The notes beneath the pieces are model-generated. The model was not told where the DNA came from. It made no database searches and saw only the letters and a program-made list of their open reading frames with translations. From assembly GCA_018806915.1 (NCBI GenBank), contig JAGKQI010000040.1:868001-932000 (forward strand): DNA of 64,000 bases. The letters run 5' to 3'. A program made the position numbers and the translations under genes. Shown here one piece after another: positions 32,120 to 44,234 of this stretch. Origin of the DNA: Phytophthora colocasiae. Taxonomy: Eukaryota > Oomycota > Peronosporomycetes > Peronosporales > Peronosporaceae. Position 1 is the stretch's first letter, and every line of letters starts with the position of its first letter.

Positions 32120-35100
32120 AGAAGAAAAATGGTGTGGATATATGCATGTGCATTGATAATCGAGTGGTGAATGGTTTTATCCAGTTGTCGCGTTATCCTT
32201 TGCCCCTGATAGACGATTTGTTGATTGGTTTCGAGGCAGCGCTGTGGTTTATGAGTCTGGATATGGTGAGTGGTTTTTGGGCTATTCGAATGACGGAGCG
32301 CGCAAGGCTGATCTCAGCGTTCATCTGCCCATTTGGACACTTCCAGTGGGTAAGAATGCCCTTCGGTCTGAAGAACGCCCCTCCGGGGTACCAGGCTATG
32401 CCTGTGGGGATTTGTGCGATTGTCACCTGAAGAAGAGGCCGACGTTGATCCCGATGTGCTGGAATTCCTGAAGTTAGATCCCCAGAACTCTGATGTACAT
32501 GGTCTGATGTCTGGTGAACAACTTCAGGACTCTGATGAACACATGCCAGAGGTTCCGGTGCTCACCGACCAAATGACTGTCTTTCAGAGGAACAACCCCA
32601 GTCCCGTCCTTCATGGGACCGGTACTCGGTCGAAGTTCCTACATTGACGACATTGCTCATGGGGCGCCCACCTGGGATCAACTTTGTGAAGACCTGAACG
32701 CCTTGCTTTTCAGACTCAGATACTGGAACATGTCTGTGAGCTTACCCAAGAGCGAGTTCGGGAAGCTGACGATTCCTTATCTGTCGCATGAGATCAGTGC
32801 TGAAGGACTGAGAGCCACGCCGAAGATCGTCAAGGGAGTGGAAGAATTGCCGTTCCCGTCGACACTCAAGGGAGTACAGAGTTTCACGGGAAGTCTGAAT
32901 TACTACAACAAGTTTATCGAAGACTTAGCGGTGATCGCTGCTGTGCTCTACGAGTTGTCCGGTGAACAGATTCGCGCTGGTCGAGATTTGGCTTGAGCTA
33001 AGGAAGCCTTTGAGATCCTGAAGCGCAAGATTGTCTCGACACCGCTCCTCAGACATCCAGATCGCACCAGACCTTTCGTTATTATACCTCATGCGAACCC
33101 GTGGGCTGCTTCAGCCGTCTTGGGACAGGAGTATGATGGAGTGATACACCCCGTACGGTTCACTGGACGTGTGCTGAATGAGGCAGAACTCCGGTATCAC
33201 ATCGCAGAGAAAGAAGTCATAGCGATCCTCAGGGTTCTGGAGAACTTTCGGGCTCTGGTAAACACGAGTCCCGTGTGTACACCAGACATTCGGTTTTGAA
33301 ATGGCTCCTGTCATCCAGTTCGGCTGACGGTCGGAACGTGAAGTGGGGATTGAAGTTGTCGCACTGGAATTTGGATATTCGCAGGATCCAGCGAGATGAA
33401 GATGGTCTCCCGGCTATTCTTGGAGCGGGCATCACACCCCGTGAACACCTCGACGAGGTCTCCGAAAACCTCATCCCCGTCAAGGGGCGAGTCAAACCTC
33501 CAGCGCCCATTAGCGTGGAGATGCTAGAGGCTGACAACCGAGGTTGTGTCCTGAGTTTCGATGGGGCTGCCAAAACGTCCACTCGCTTGGGAAGCTGCGG
33601 ATGTGTGCTCTGGGAGCTCCCGTGGTGGAACATCTTAGAAGCTCAAGGGTTTGCTCTGAAAGACGTCACAGTGAATGACTCAGAATACTGTGGTTTGATC
33701 AATGGATTGCAGTTGGCTTTGGAACGTGATATCCGAGACTTGGTGGTTGTCGGAGACTCCCGTATCGCTATCCAGCAGGCTCAAGGTCTGGTTAGTTGTA
33801 ATCAGCCGAACCAGCAGCGGAAATTGGCCGAGTTTGAGTCTCTGAAAACCAAGTTCCAGCCTCTGAGATTAGTGCACGTGAAGCGTGAGTTCAACCAAGC
33901 AGCTGATTATTTGACGTCCAAGACCCTCGTTCTTGGCGAGTCCTGGCAGGTTCAAGACCCTGACGAACTGACTCATCTGAAACTGGTGTCCAAGATCCCT
34001 GAGAAGTTGATGAAGCCTCCCGAAGTGATGTCTTCTGAAACTCCGGACGATGTTCACCAGACCTCTGGTGAACATGATTGTACACCGGAGATGGGTGACC
34101 CGGAACCAGAGTCTGCACCCCTGCCTCATGCTGCCAAGGTACTTGCTGCCATCACTCGTGCACGCAATCAGGAAGAAGCAAATCCACCAGAGGACGTGGA
34201 GGCTCGTGAACCCATGGGCCCATTGGAGTTTCAGGAAGAACGCTGGCGGCGGATCAAAGTTCACCAGACTCAAGATGTTCATCTGGCAGAACTCATCAAG
34301 TTCCTCAAGTGTGACGTGGGAGATCTACCACGACCCCGAGTAAGGAAACTTGCCAGGATTGCCGATGATTTCATCTTGGATTTCAGAGACGTTCTGTACC
34401 GCCTTAGCCGTGCTACCAGGGAACGTCCGAGAGGCATGGTCGATGAACTCAGACTTGTGGTTCCCAGAGACTTGCATGGTGATATGCTGCACTATGCTCA
34501 CGGGGACTACCAGGGTGCTCACCAGGGAATCAAACGTACGTTCGAGAAGCTGAGCTCCGAGTTCTACTGGATTGGTATGTACGCTGATGTGGAAAGGTTC
34601 GTCAAGGAGTGTATGGACTGTGCTAGCGGCAAGGGGCGTCCCCCGAATCCTGGACCGTCGCCCGGCAACATCGAGCCCAGTCGACCTTTTGAAGTGGTGT
34701 CCATGGATTTTCGTGACGCACATGCCAAAGTCCGCCAGAGGCAACACGTTTCTGTTGCTGTTCCAAGACATGTTCTCAGGTTATGTGATGTGCAAGCCTA
34801 TGAGTATCACTACGGCTCAAGATGTCGCTGAGGCCTACGAGGAGCGTGTCTTCCGGAACTTCGGAGCTAGTTCTCTGATACGCCACGATCAGGACCCTCG
34901 TTTCATGAGTGAAGTGTTCAGGTGTTTCCGGAACCTGCTTGGAAGCAGACAGCGAGCGACTCTGGCGTACCGTCCTCAGGCGAACGGCCAGCATGAGCGG
35001 TCTGTTTAGACGGTCGTGCGTGCCATCAAGGCCTACATCGCCGAAGCTGATCAGAGTGACTGGGACGACCACGACGAACGTCTGATGTTCGCATTGAACA

Positions 35101-35884
35101 CTTCCTTTGATGCGACCCGTCTGGAAACACCATTTTTTCTGGTGCACGGATGGGATGCTCACGGGACTGTGTCCGCGATGCTTGGTCCAAAGCCTTCTGG
35201 TGTACAAGAGCGCACTGCTTACGAGTGGCGTCGGAAGATGCAACGAGATTATAGCTACGCTCAAGCCTGTGCGGAAGAACTTCAGAAGAAGGCCAAGCGG
35301 GAGCGTTCTGAAGAACAGACCCCAAAGTGGAAGGAATTGTCGGAACGTCTGAAGTCTGGATTTGCCGTTGGTGATGCCGTGTGGTTATACATCCCAAGGT
35401 ACAAACGGGGTTGAGACGAAAACTCGCACACATGTGGCATGGTCCTTTCCGATTTGAAGAGATGTTGGATGATTTTCGTGTGAAACTGAAGGTCGAAGAC
35501 ACCGGGTATCGGGTGAACCCTTGGGTTCATATAAGTCGCCTGAAGCCGAGAGCCTTGTTTCCCAGAAGACCGACTGTGGAACTTGATGTCCATGAGGATG
35601 ATGACTTTGATGCAGCACTGTTGCCAGAAGACAGTTGGGAGCCCGACACCGAGAATGATGAATACGAAGTGGAAAAAATACTAGAAACTCGGTGGAGCAA
35701 GCGTACCAGAACCTCCAAGAGACTTCGCGAATACCTGGTCAAGTGGAAGGGATACGATGAGACAGAGTGGCTGCCCTTGTCAAAGCTGAACTGTGGCGCT
35801 CTGTTATATGAGTTCAATCAGAGCGCACGAGCGCGAGCTCGTTTCCAAGCAATGCAAGCTGGGGACGATCACCGCAGAGTTTAA
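32120..35884 (+). pseudogene. pol: Pol, family B (RT, two RNase H, integrase, chromodomain), element E
   Basis: Begins abruptly inside RT at KKNGVDI. RT is broken by an 11-base deletion near 32400 and a frameshift near 32593; YIDD is at about 32640. A shared stop lies at 32994-32996. The Ty3-type RNase H has His for Asp (IPHANPWA) and ends in a frameshift near 33270. The second RNase H (SFDGAAK, NDSEYCG, VVGDSRI, NQAADYL) is open at 33560-33920. Integrase (zinc site HAHGDYQGAH...CMDCASGKG; IRHDQDPRF; QANGQHERS) is frameshifted near 34710 and has a TAG at about 35008. The GPF-like region is frameshifted near 35400. The chromodomain (YEVEKILETRW...LVKWKGYDETEWLP) ends at 35884. Confidence 0.88.
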
Positions 35885-36268
35885 ACTCTAAAACCTATTC
35901 TGAAAACACTGGTGAACAGTGATGTTCACCAGTCGATGTATTTCAGAGATGAGGTGTCTGAGAGACATGTTTTTCGGAAATGTGATTTCGGGGATACGTG
36001 ACTCCCAGAGATGGTGATTGTTATGTGAATTTGTATGAAGATGATTTTGTGATTGTGTGTTTATGATGGAATTTTACGAGTGGTTTATGATGATGCTATG
36101 AGAAGAAGATGAATGAACGACATATGAGGATGTTAAAGGAAAAGGTCGCTGGGGAACTATATTTGGAATTAGTATTACGCTACGATATGCAGACGACTAA
36201 GTTGTTCTGGAAGAAGTAGTGTAGTTCCCCGGAGATGCCATGAAGAGTACACCAGACTTCTGGCGTAC
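35885..36268. other. Tail-to-tail spacer with a family B motif palindrome
   Basis: No ORF. 35909-35932 is a perfect inverted repeat CTGGTGAACA-gtga-TGTTCACCAG, that is, two family B motifs head to head. The same spacer in family A copies (53930-54313, 8272-8657) carries TCTGAAAAC/GTTTTCAGA motifs instead. Confidence 0.65.
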
Positions 36269-39153
36269 TTACTTCAGAGAGACAGGATTTTCGGCGCGTT
36301 CAGCGGGCGTCAGAGCTTGTTTCCGGAGATCGGATGGCACGAATTGCATCCAGTCCTTGTCGGAAGGCGCTGTGGCCCACTGCGTGCGCGCCGGATCCGC
36401 CGCGTCGATTGCTTCAAGTTGCTTGCGCAAGCTCAGGCACTTGGTACCTCCGATCTCGCGTGCACGCGGGTCCTGCCAGATCCATGGGCAATATTTGTCC
36501 GGGACCTTCCAGATGCCAGGCTCGAACATGAGTGTCTTGTGCTGTTCACCCGACAGCAAGTCAACATCGGGATCCATTATCACTCAGTGAGTGCGTTCCC
36601 ACAGCGCTTGAGCGTGCTTGCGCATGAGAGACACGAGTTCTTCAATGTCCGCCTGAACCAAGGGGCAGAGGTCTTCACGCCGGTGAAAATTCAGCTCGGT
36701 CCGACGGTTCTGGTACATAACTTCCCAGGGAGCTGGGTACTTCTTGGAATTCCAGCGTTGCTTCAGGCGTGCCAGACTGTGTCTGTGGGGCTCCAAGTCT
36801 GAGAACACGGGAGTCTGCCCGATGGCCGTTTTGGTGTCACTGGTCGGCTGGACCGGGATGCCGTGGTATAGCCATGACGAACAATATGTGCCCGGGGCCT
36901 CAATTGTCAGCAATTCCTTTGGTGTCAGCGACTTGTACGACTTGATCACCAGACTTGATTTCCGGAGTTTACCAGAAGGTTACACCCGAAGAAGTCTTGG
37001 GCGGCTGGGAGAGCCACCGGACTTCTTGCTCTTGGGACTTGTCGTGGAGGTGCCACCGTACTTCTGACTGCTTGACTTGGACCTGGACGCCTCGTGTACA
37101 CTACCCCGCTTGGATTTCTTGGTGGGGATTATCGGACCCGAGTCATCTGAATCGCTGGACTGCTAGTCTCGTGGGCGCTTGTTACCGGCATGCGAATGAC
37201 CATCAGACTCATCGTCGTCAGAGTCATCACCGCTGTCGCTCGACTTTTCGCCACCAGACTCACTGTCGCTGGATGCAGATTCTTGTTCGCCAGGCTCCTT
37301 GAAGTCCGGGTCCTTCTGAGGGTCATCCTCTGTGGACTCAGGTTCACTGATGGGGTACGGGACGTGAGCATCCAGTGCCTCCCAGACCGGTGGCTCCACG
37401 TCGTTTTTCTGGAGACGGCGCAGTTCTTCTTCTGCCATCTTGTAGTACGTCTCTGGGACGTACGAAGTCCACGGGGTCTAATTCAGTTTGCGCCATAACA
37501 TCATGCTCACCAGCATTTGTACCAAGGGGCGCCCCGTGAACAGACTGTGGGCAGGCTTGTCCGTGCGAAGCCATTTCATCGCAGTCTCGTAAGAGATGCC
37601 AGCGAGTAGAGCCAAGCGAAAGTCCGGACGAACTTCTTCCCAGACGACTCCAGCCGGTAACGTGGTGTGAACTGCGTCCTTGGACACCGGAGACTTGGCG
37701 TTCGCCGGACGCACTGAATCGATGCCAGGCGTGTAGTTCTTGGGGCAATCCTGAGGGACACGGACCCGATGTTTCCCGGAAGGTCTGGCAGGCTTGAGCG
37801 GCGGAGAACCCGAAGATTTAGTCGACCTACAGACTTGTTCACTGGGCGAGTGCCTGACTTCGTGGGATCGCCAGCATGTTCACCGGAGACTGTCACACCA
37901 CTGCCAGCTCCCGTTAGATCCAGCACTTTGACCGATTTCTTGGCCTCTGCTGCTCGGTCGGACCGATGTTTAGCGAGACGTTCGTGGAAGTCAGGGATTA
38001 CAGTCTTCCGCTGATCCATCGCAGTCACACTGATGATGGTGTCCCAGTCTTCAGGCGGCGCCTTGCCCTCTTGGAAGTTCACCAGAAGCTCCCGAAGACG
38101 CACCCAGCTGCCATTCAACTCCCCGTGTTCAAACAGGTACACCAGGAAACCCCAGGAGTCTGTGGCCGTTGTCTTGGGGCGTGCCTTTAGCAATCAGACC
38201 TCCGCTTGAGAGTCCTCCAGGCGTTCTTCCAAGGCCAATTTCTCGGCTTCCAGGGCGTCTATCTGGTCCTGATAGTGCGACACGAGGCTCTTGGACTCCG
38301 CATTCATACGATCTTCGACTTCACTAGCAGTACGCCGGGCGTCCAGCACTTCGTGACGCCAATACTGGCAGTTGAAGACCCACTGACGCTTGAGATCTTC
38401 AGACTCGTTCTGCACGGTAGCCATGTCCACCAGAGATGCGCCGCCCTGGGACTCTGCTTGAAGTCGAAGCCGACGGTGAGCACCGGCCATCTGCTTCAGA
38501 TAGCCATGTGTCTTGTACACCCGCTCAGCGAGACGCTGATGAGGGAGGTGCAGGAGGATTGCCGCCAACTCCCGGAGAACATTAACGGACTCTATGTGCG
38601 CTTTTTAGCCTCAGCCGGTTACGGCTGTCCACGTGAGGAACGAGCATCTGACTTTCAGTGAAGTCGGGGATAACACGCTCGAGCTCCGAGATGTCTGCCG
38701 GTGTGAAGCCTTCGAGGCCAACCAGTACACCAGGCCCACCATAGATGTTCGCAATGTGGTTGCCCACGCGAAGGTCCTCGGCAAGCGCTGGAACGCCAAC
38801 CAAGAATGGTTGCCCCTCAGGCCTTGGCTCAGGATCCACCCAGTTGGAAGGGACGTCAGACTTCTCTTCGACCAACGGTTGTTGCCCAGGCCCAAACAGA
38901 TCGTCCACCTCGGTGGTAGAGAGGATATGTGGCCCTCTGGGGAACGGGACTGCGACGCCAGAAGAAGGATTCGTAGAAACAGAGGCCGCAGACGTGTCAG
39001 ATGGCCGTTTGTGGGATACGACAGTTGGCTATTTCTGAGTCCGATGGAATCAGACTGAGCGACAGGACACCAGAGACTCTGAAATCCTGGAAGTTCTGAA
39101 AGCGTCACAGCTACACTATGTTCACGGGACTTCTTACGTACTGGCCTAGCCAT
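36269..39153 (-). pseudogene. Antisense-ORF protein, family B
   Basis: On the strand opposite to gag-pol. Starts at 39153 (MARPVRKKSREHS), 40 bp from the polypurine tract, and ends at 36269 (...ALTPAERAENPVSLK). It is clearly homologous along its length to the A protein but diverged: LPGFQSLWCPVAQSDS, then NIYGGPGVLVGLEG with ISELERVIP, a coiled coil (about 38500-38200), VPDFHERLAKHR, EEVRPDFRLALLAGISY, an acidic Ser/Asp/Glu tract with NKRPRD (about 37300-37170), and a C-terminal CSSWLYHGIPVQ ... WERTH ... CPWIWQDPRA domain. Frame breaks occur near 39000, 38600, 38190, 37700, 37480, 37165 and 36950. Trp is present where A copies have TAG. No known family is recognised. Confidence 0.75.
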
Positions 39154-39192
39154 GATGCTCAGTTTGGAGAAAGTTCCGCACTGACGAATTAT

Positions 39193-39208
39193 GACCAGGA
39201 GGGGCGGT
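39193..39208 (+). other. Polypurine tract of element E
   Basis: GACCAGGAGGGGCGGT immediately 5' of the 3' LTR TG. Identical to the other two in the window. Confidence 0.88.
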
Positions 39209-41956
39209 TGACACGTTGCTAATTACGATTTTTCGAGTGAATATGGACGTTACGCTGTGATGTGATTGGATATACACTGGATTGTGGGAGAAAGGGAGAT
39301 GTGGGACGAGGTTATGTCCCGTGCGACAATATAATGGATCTGTGGAAGAAAACTGCTATATATATATTAACCTTCACCTGTACTGCAAAGGGGGCCAAGA
39401 GATCAGAAGTGTTCCTCGGAAAAGTGCACAAACTCCGAGAGACAACAACACTCAGTCTGATCACCGGACTTTCCCCGACGATGAGTGCCTAAAGGTTGGC
39501 AGAAAGTCTCTCAGAAGAATGTATCTCTGAGAGACCTCATCCCGTTGCCGTCCTGTGTGACGATGATGGTTCAAGGAATACAATTTTATCCTCAAGATAC
39601 CAAGTATCGCGCACCGGACGTAGCGCACCCCGCGCATATCCAACTGGACTTCGTGCGTTGCAGCATACGTGCTCCGCACCCTGAAAACACTCATGGATTT
39701 CTGATATCACGCATGGAAAACTCTGATATCACACCATGAAGTCTGACGTACATGAGTCCGACGTACATGAAGTCCGACGTACAAGAGTCTGACGAACATG
39801 ATTCTGGTGAATGAGTCTGATGTGTCCGGCTTATATAAGCAATATTCCAGACATTGCCAGTTTCCGATGAACAGACTCCGACGTACAAGACTCCGATGAT
39901 CAGACCCAAGTGTCACGACTCTGGTATTACGACTCTGATGTACATGATTCCGGAGTACATGGTTCCGATGAACATGTCTCCGACGCACATGATTCCAGAC
40001 CCTGACGAACAGGATACCAGACTCTGACACTCTGAAGTCCACCCCATACTGAAACCAAGTGTACCCAACACGACCTCACGCAATCAAGTGAAACGCAACC
40101 CACTCATCCCTGTAATGACATCATTACCCCCCCCCCCTCCCCGCTCTCAACCGTTGTATATGACTACATTAGTGGTACACACCAGAATTGGTTTATTCTT
40201 AACATGTTGTATAATACAACATGTTAAAAACCGTGAAATACACGCGGGTAGGTGAATATTGTAACAAGAAAAGCCAGAAAAGTGCTAAGGCCAAGACACA
40301 GATAGATTCCCTGATTTGTGACAAGACTCCGGATCTTGGTGGCCGCGTGGCCACCAAGATGCTGAGGACAGGGGCCGCAGGAGGAAGATGAAGAAGAGAA
40401 AGAGAACGAGCAGGAGGGAGAAGAAGAAGCGAAAAAAGACGAGCAGGAGGAAGCGGAAGAGGAGGAGGTGGGCGAGGAGGAGTCGTAAGAAGCGTTAGGA
40501 CGATGGTAGCGAACAAGACAAGTAGGAACACTGATGATTACAATCGCAAAGAAAAGATTGCTTGGAACATGATGTTCAATCCCTCTGGAGCTGAAGCGTG
40601 GTATAGCTAGGCAAAAATGTTTGCTCTGTGTCAACTTCAAATAAAAAGGCCCAAACCAGTCGCAGTATATACAACATACGCCCACCTGCGAGACTGGAGA
40701 AGGTGTATATGACAACTTCGCTGGTTAGCGCTGCGCACGATGTGCAAGCAATCTTGACCGATCAGGTTGCCTTCCCGCAGTACAGACCTTACACTCGTAC
40801 TTATTACAGGCTATACAAAAATCAAGATTAGACTGTCCTTAACATGTAGTATTATACAACATGTTAAAGACTTGCCAGGGGGTCAAAATAGGCTTGAGAG
40901 CGGGGGGGTTAAGTGTCGACTCGACAAGATCCGCTGTACCGACTACCATAGTGAGCCCAAGTGAAGATTCCTGAGTTATACTGAGACCAAGTGTATATGA
41001 GAATATGGAAGACAGAAGACAGAGAGATACGAGATAGATAACCAGAGTTCAATTTGACAGCTTCAGTATGGGGTGGACTTCAGAGTGTCAGAGTCTGGTA
41101 TCCTGTTCGTCAGGGTCTGGAATCATGTGCGTCGGAGACATGTTCATCGGAACCATGTACTCCGGAATCATGTACATCAGAGTCGTAATACCAGAGTCGT
41201 GACACTTGGGTCTAATCATCGGAGTCTTGTACGTCGGAGTCTGTTCATCGGAAACTGGCAATGTCTGGAATATTGCTTGTATAAGCCGGACACATCAGCC
41301 TTGTGTTACCAGAATCATGTTCGTCAGTCATGGTGTGATATCAGAGTTTCTGTAACGGGGTTACACGGCGCTGCGCGCCTTGGCTAAAGTTGGTGTGGTA
41401 TACGCCAACCAGGTCACAAGTCACAAATATGTGTAAGACACATAGTGTTTCTCACACGTCACATATGTAGCCAGTTGCTGGCAGTTAGCAGTTAGTTCAA
41501 TTTGCGTTATAACCCCAAAGTCCATTCGTCGGTTCATTGGAAAGTGTAAGGCCACAACAAAGCTTTGAATCGTGTGATCTCTCACCTATCAAGCCCCGTT
41601 AGGTGGAGATCAGCGTAACGTAGAGACCTGAGAGGACCCACCTATTCCATTTACTAGTTGGGTCGTTTGTCTTATCTCTAGCGGTAGCCCATTTCATATT
41701 GTAGGTTTGGACAGGTTTTGGGAGCTAGACAGTCGCTCTCAAGACGCTCGGTAGACTGTTATATAACTGATAGTGTATTGGTTTATTTTCCCTCTATATA
41801 TTAGAGGGTGGTGCGCGAAAGTTACGGGAATACCAGACAGACCGGGTGTCTGGTGAATATTTCCCTAGTTGACCTGGAGAACTAGCCCACTGCTCAAGGG
41901 CCAGGAAAGAATAAGAGCAGCTACATATTTGTATATCGGAACTCTATATTGCGGTT
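39209..41956 (+). repeat. 3' LTR of element E, left part (continues at 59367)
   Basis: B-type LTR starting TGACACGTTGC. It contains the DNA element 40127-40908 and the extra inverted-motif block (41060-41500). It is cut at ...TTGCGGTT (41956) by the family A insertion; the text resumes at 59367 with GGTTATCTCGG, as in the uninterrupted LTR at 26735. Confidence 0.9.
40127..40908. mobile_element. Small non-autonomous DNA transposon, superfamily unassigned
   Basis: Inserted in the LTR relative to 25670-25680. TTA is present on both sides (40124-40126, 40909-40911). Terminal inverted repeats are C-run then CCCCGCTCTCAA on the left, and TTGAGAGCGGGGGGG on the right. Near each end lies a 29-bp almost perfect palindrome, TTAACATGTTGTA..TACAACATGTTAA (40199-40227) and a close copy (40839-40867). 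The interior has a purine-rich Glu/Arg-coding-like tract (40375-40500) but no convincing transposase. Confidence 0.7.
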
Positions 41957-42228
41957 TGACATGATGTTAATTCCGATTTTCGAGCGACAGGTGGATATTA
42001 CGTTACGATGTGATTGGTTATACTATGGGTTATAAGCGAAAGGGACTTTGGGACGCGGCCGCACCCGTGCGACATCTGTGGAAGATTGTGGATAAACCTT
42101 CGCCTGACTGTAAAGGGGCCCAAAGGACCAGAAGTGTACTTCAGAGTGTGCACAACTCTGAAGATCAACTACACTCTGTCTGGTCACCGGACTTTCCCCG
42201 ACGATGAGTGCCTAAGTTCTGGCGGAAA

Positions 42229-42258
42229 GTCTCTCAGAAGAACGTATCTCTGAGAGAC
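42229..42258 (+). promoter_or_regulatory. Conserved LTR inverted repeat
   Basis: GTCTCTCAGA-AGAACGTATC-TCTGAGAGAC. The stem is identical to the family B version at 25044-25073; only the loop differs (C for T at one place). Confidence 0.5.
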
Positions 42259-42397
42259 CTCATCCCGTTACCGTCCAGCGCGACGATGGATGGTTCAAGG
42301 ATTCACAATATATACCCGCAGAGACCAAGTATCGCGCGCCGGACGCCGCGCACCCGCGCAACTCTCAAGATCTTCGTGTACGTTGTAGCATTGGTGC

Positions 42398-42512
42398 TCC
42401 GTACTCTGGTTTCTTATTCAAAACTCTGATATCTCTAACTCTGAGTGACCAAGACTCTGAAAACCAAGTGATATCAGACTCTGAAAACCAGGATACCAGA
42501 CTCTGAAACCAC
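42398..42512. repeat. Cluster of family A motifs in LTR
   Basis: Successive copies of ACTCTGAAAACCA, ACTCTGATATC, ACTCTGGTTT and GATACCAGACTCTGAAACC at about 15-25 bp intervals. The reverse complement, TGGTTTTCAGAGT, is the clearest form. The same words recur throughout this element's coding regions. Confidence 0.7.
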
Positions 42513-43084
42513 CGAAGATTCAAGACCATACTGAAACCAAGTGAACCCAAGTTCAAGTCACGCATTCAAGTGATTACTGACCTGCACATCCCCCGTAATG
42601 ACGTCTCTACCTGTCAACCCATCGAGATCGGCTGCACAGATTGCATACTGAGATCAAGTCAAGATATCTTATACATACAAGAGCCAAGTATACCTGACAC
42701 ATGAAGACTGACTGCTGAAAGGACGCAAAAGATGACAAGAAGAAGAGAGATACCAGAAAGATATGATAGTTATGAGGAAGATAAACGATAAACAGAGTTC
42801 AATTTGCTTGCTACTGCACAAGTCCGCTTGAGAGGTATCCAAGCCACTGCGTCATCACGTACGTCGTGTGATCTCCACCAAATTCAATCCCCTTAGGTGG
42901 AGATCAGGTAACGTAGAGACCTGAAAGGACCCGCCTATTCCATATCCTAGTTGGGTCGTTTGTTTTGTCTCTAGCGGTAGCCCATTTCATATTGCTCGTT
43001 TGGACAGGCTCTGGAAACTAGACAGTCGTTTTCAGAGTGCAAGGTAGACTGTTATATATAGCCGATTGTATTGGTTTATATTTT

Positions 43085-43101
43085 CCCTCTATACTAGAGG
43101 G
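43085..43101 (+). promoter_or_regulatory. Palindromic TATA-like element
   Basis: CCCTCTATACTAGAGGG, at the position corresponding to 26570-26588 of the B LTR. Core-promoter candidate by position and conservation only. Confidence 0.4.
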
Positions 43102-43645
43102 TGGTGCGCGAACGTAAAGGGATACCAGACAGACCAGGTGTCTGGTAGCAAGTCCCTAGTTTACTTGGAGTGTTAGCCCACCGTTCAAGGGCCGAGAAAG
43201 AATAAGAACGGCTGTATACATTTGTATATTTTCGAACTCTGTGTATTGGTTGTTTACCTCTGAAAGTCAGGTATCTCGGTTCCGGATTTGTGATATTCAG
43301 ACACCGATTTCAGACTTTCTCTGGTATATTAACCTCTTTTCGACCGCCGACTCCCTGGAAACCATCTTGGTTCCCAGAGATTCCGACTCCCAAACGCTCC
43401 TGGAAGGATTTCCTGAATACCGACACCAGACTCCAAGGGAACCCCAACTTCTCTTCACAAAACATTCTCAGACTCCGGCGAGGGTCATATTTCCGAAGAC
43501 AACGAACCCACGAGGATACCGCAAGGTACCACACGCCAACCTACCGTTGTACGGCTCTGAAAACCCCTTTTCAGTAGTCGTATAACTAGGGCTCACTATA
43601 CGCCCCCCTGCTCCGCGACCAAAGTTTCACCGACTTCGCGACAAC

Positions 43646-43663
43646 TGGTGCGCGTGCCCGGAT
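43646..43663 (+). other. Primer-binding site
   Basis: TGGTGCGCGTGCCCGGAT, two bases after the LTR. Confidence 0.9.
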
Positions 43664-43736
43664 CTTTGGAATCGTGCTATCACCGGATTTGAGAGTACAA
43701 GAAGAGAAAGTTTCCTGTCAAGTGTCTATATTCAAG

Positions 43737-44234
43737 ATGGCTACACCAGGATCTACGAGAGGAGGACGCCGTGGTCGTGGTCGGAGTATTCCGACACGTC
43801 AATCCAAGCGTCTACAAGGTTTGTCGCCTGAAGAGCAACCAGACTTGGATGCTATCCAGAAGGCGGCCCGCGAGAAGAGGAAAGCTGCGCGAGAGAAGAA
43901 GGCAGCTGAGAGTGTGAGCGTCCCAGAACCGGCGGTCGAAGACCAGCCTGCTGAAGAACCAGAAGCTCAGGAGACACCTGCTGTCTCTGGTGAACAAGGT
44001 TCTGAAGGCCCGTCAGAAGTCGAAGCTGCTGGTGACGAGGTGACCACTGCCCGCGAGGGTGGTGATGAGGCGTCTGAGGGAGGCGCCGATATGGTTGAGT
44101 CCCCAGAAGTGATTGATCTGTGTTCAGATTCGGCGACTTCCGGACAATCCGTGGATGAAGTGAAACCAGAACCTGGACTCTCTGAAAACCAAGCTCCACA
44201 GTCCCCAGAGTCTGAAAGACACGCCGATGTCTGA
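43737..44234 (+). CDS. gag: Gag N-terminal ORF (ORF1), family A
   Basis: Starts at 43737 (MATPGSTRGGRRGRGRS), conserved with three other copies. About 165 residues: an Arg/Gly-rich start, a basic helix (IQKAAREKRKAAREKKAAE), and a long acidic region with EVIDLCSDS, which fits a SUMO-interacting motif (hydrophobic VIDL core followed by acidic/Ser residues). Its stop overlaps the next frame's start (ATGTCTGA, 44227-44234). The two family B copies show the same frame relation, by a different indel relative to copy D, in which the frames are fused. Either a recurrent break or a real two-ORF arrangement. Confidence 0.7.
   Translation: MATPGSTRGGRRGRGRSIPTRQSKRLQGLSPEEQPDLDAIQKAAREKRKAAREKKAAESVSVPEPAVEDQPAEEPEAQETPAVSGEQGSEGPSEVEAAGDEVTTAREGGDEASEGGADMVESPEVIDLCSDSATSGQSVDEVKPEPGLSENQAPQSPESERHADV

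Larger units (their letters stand above)
41957..43643 (+). repeat. 5' LTR, family A (1,687 bp)
   Basis: TGACATGATG ... CTTCGCGACA; paired with 57676-59366. Contains the conserved inverted repeat, the palindromic TATA-like element, and a family A motif cluster at 42398-42512. Confidence 0.93.

Noticed and set aside
40224..40715. Minus-strand ORF with Ser/Pro-rich and hydrophobic stretches inside the small DNA element
   Set aside because: Low-complexity complement of a purine-rich tract, no transposase motif, and it crosses a subterminal palindrome; not supported as a gene.
40127..40908. piggyBac-type element because of TTAA at the right edge
   Set aside because: The left edge has only TTA before the C run; the empty site CATTAAG gives a 3-bp duplication, and no piggyBac transposase is visible.
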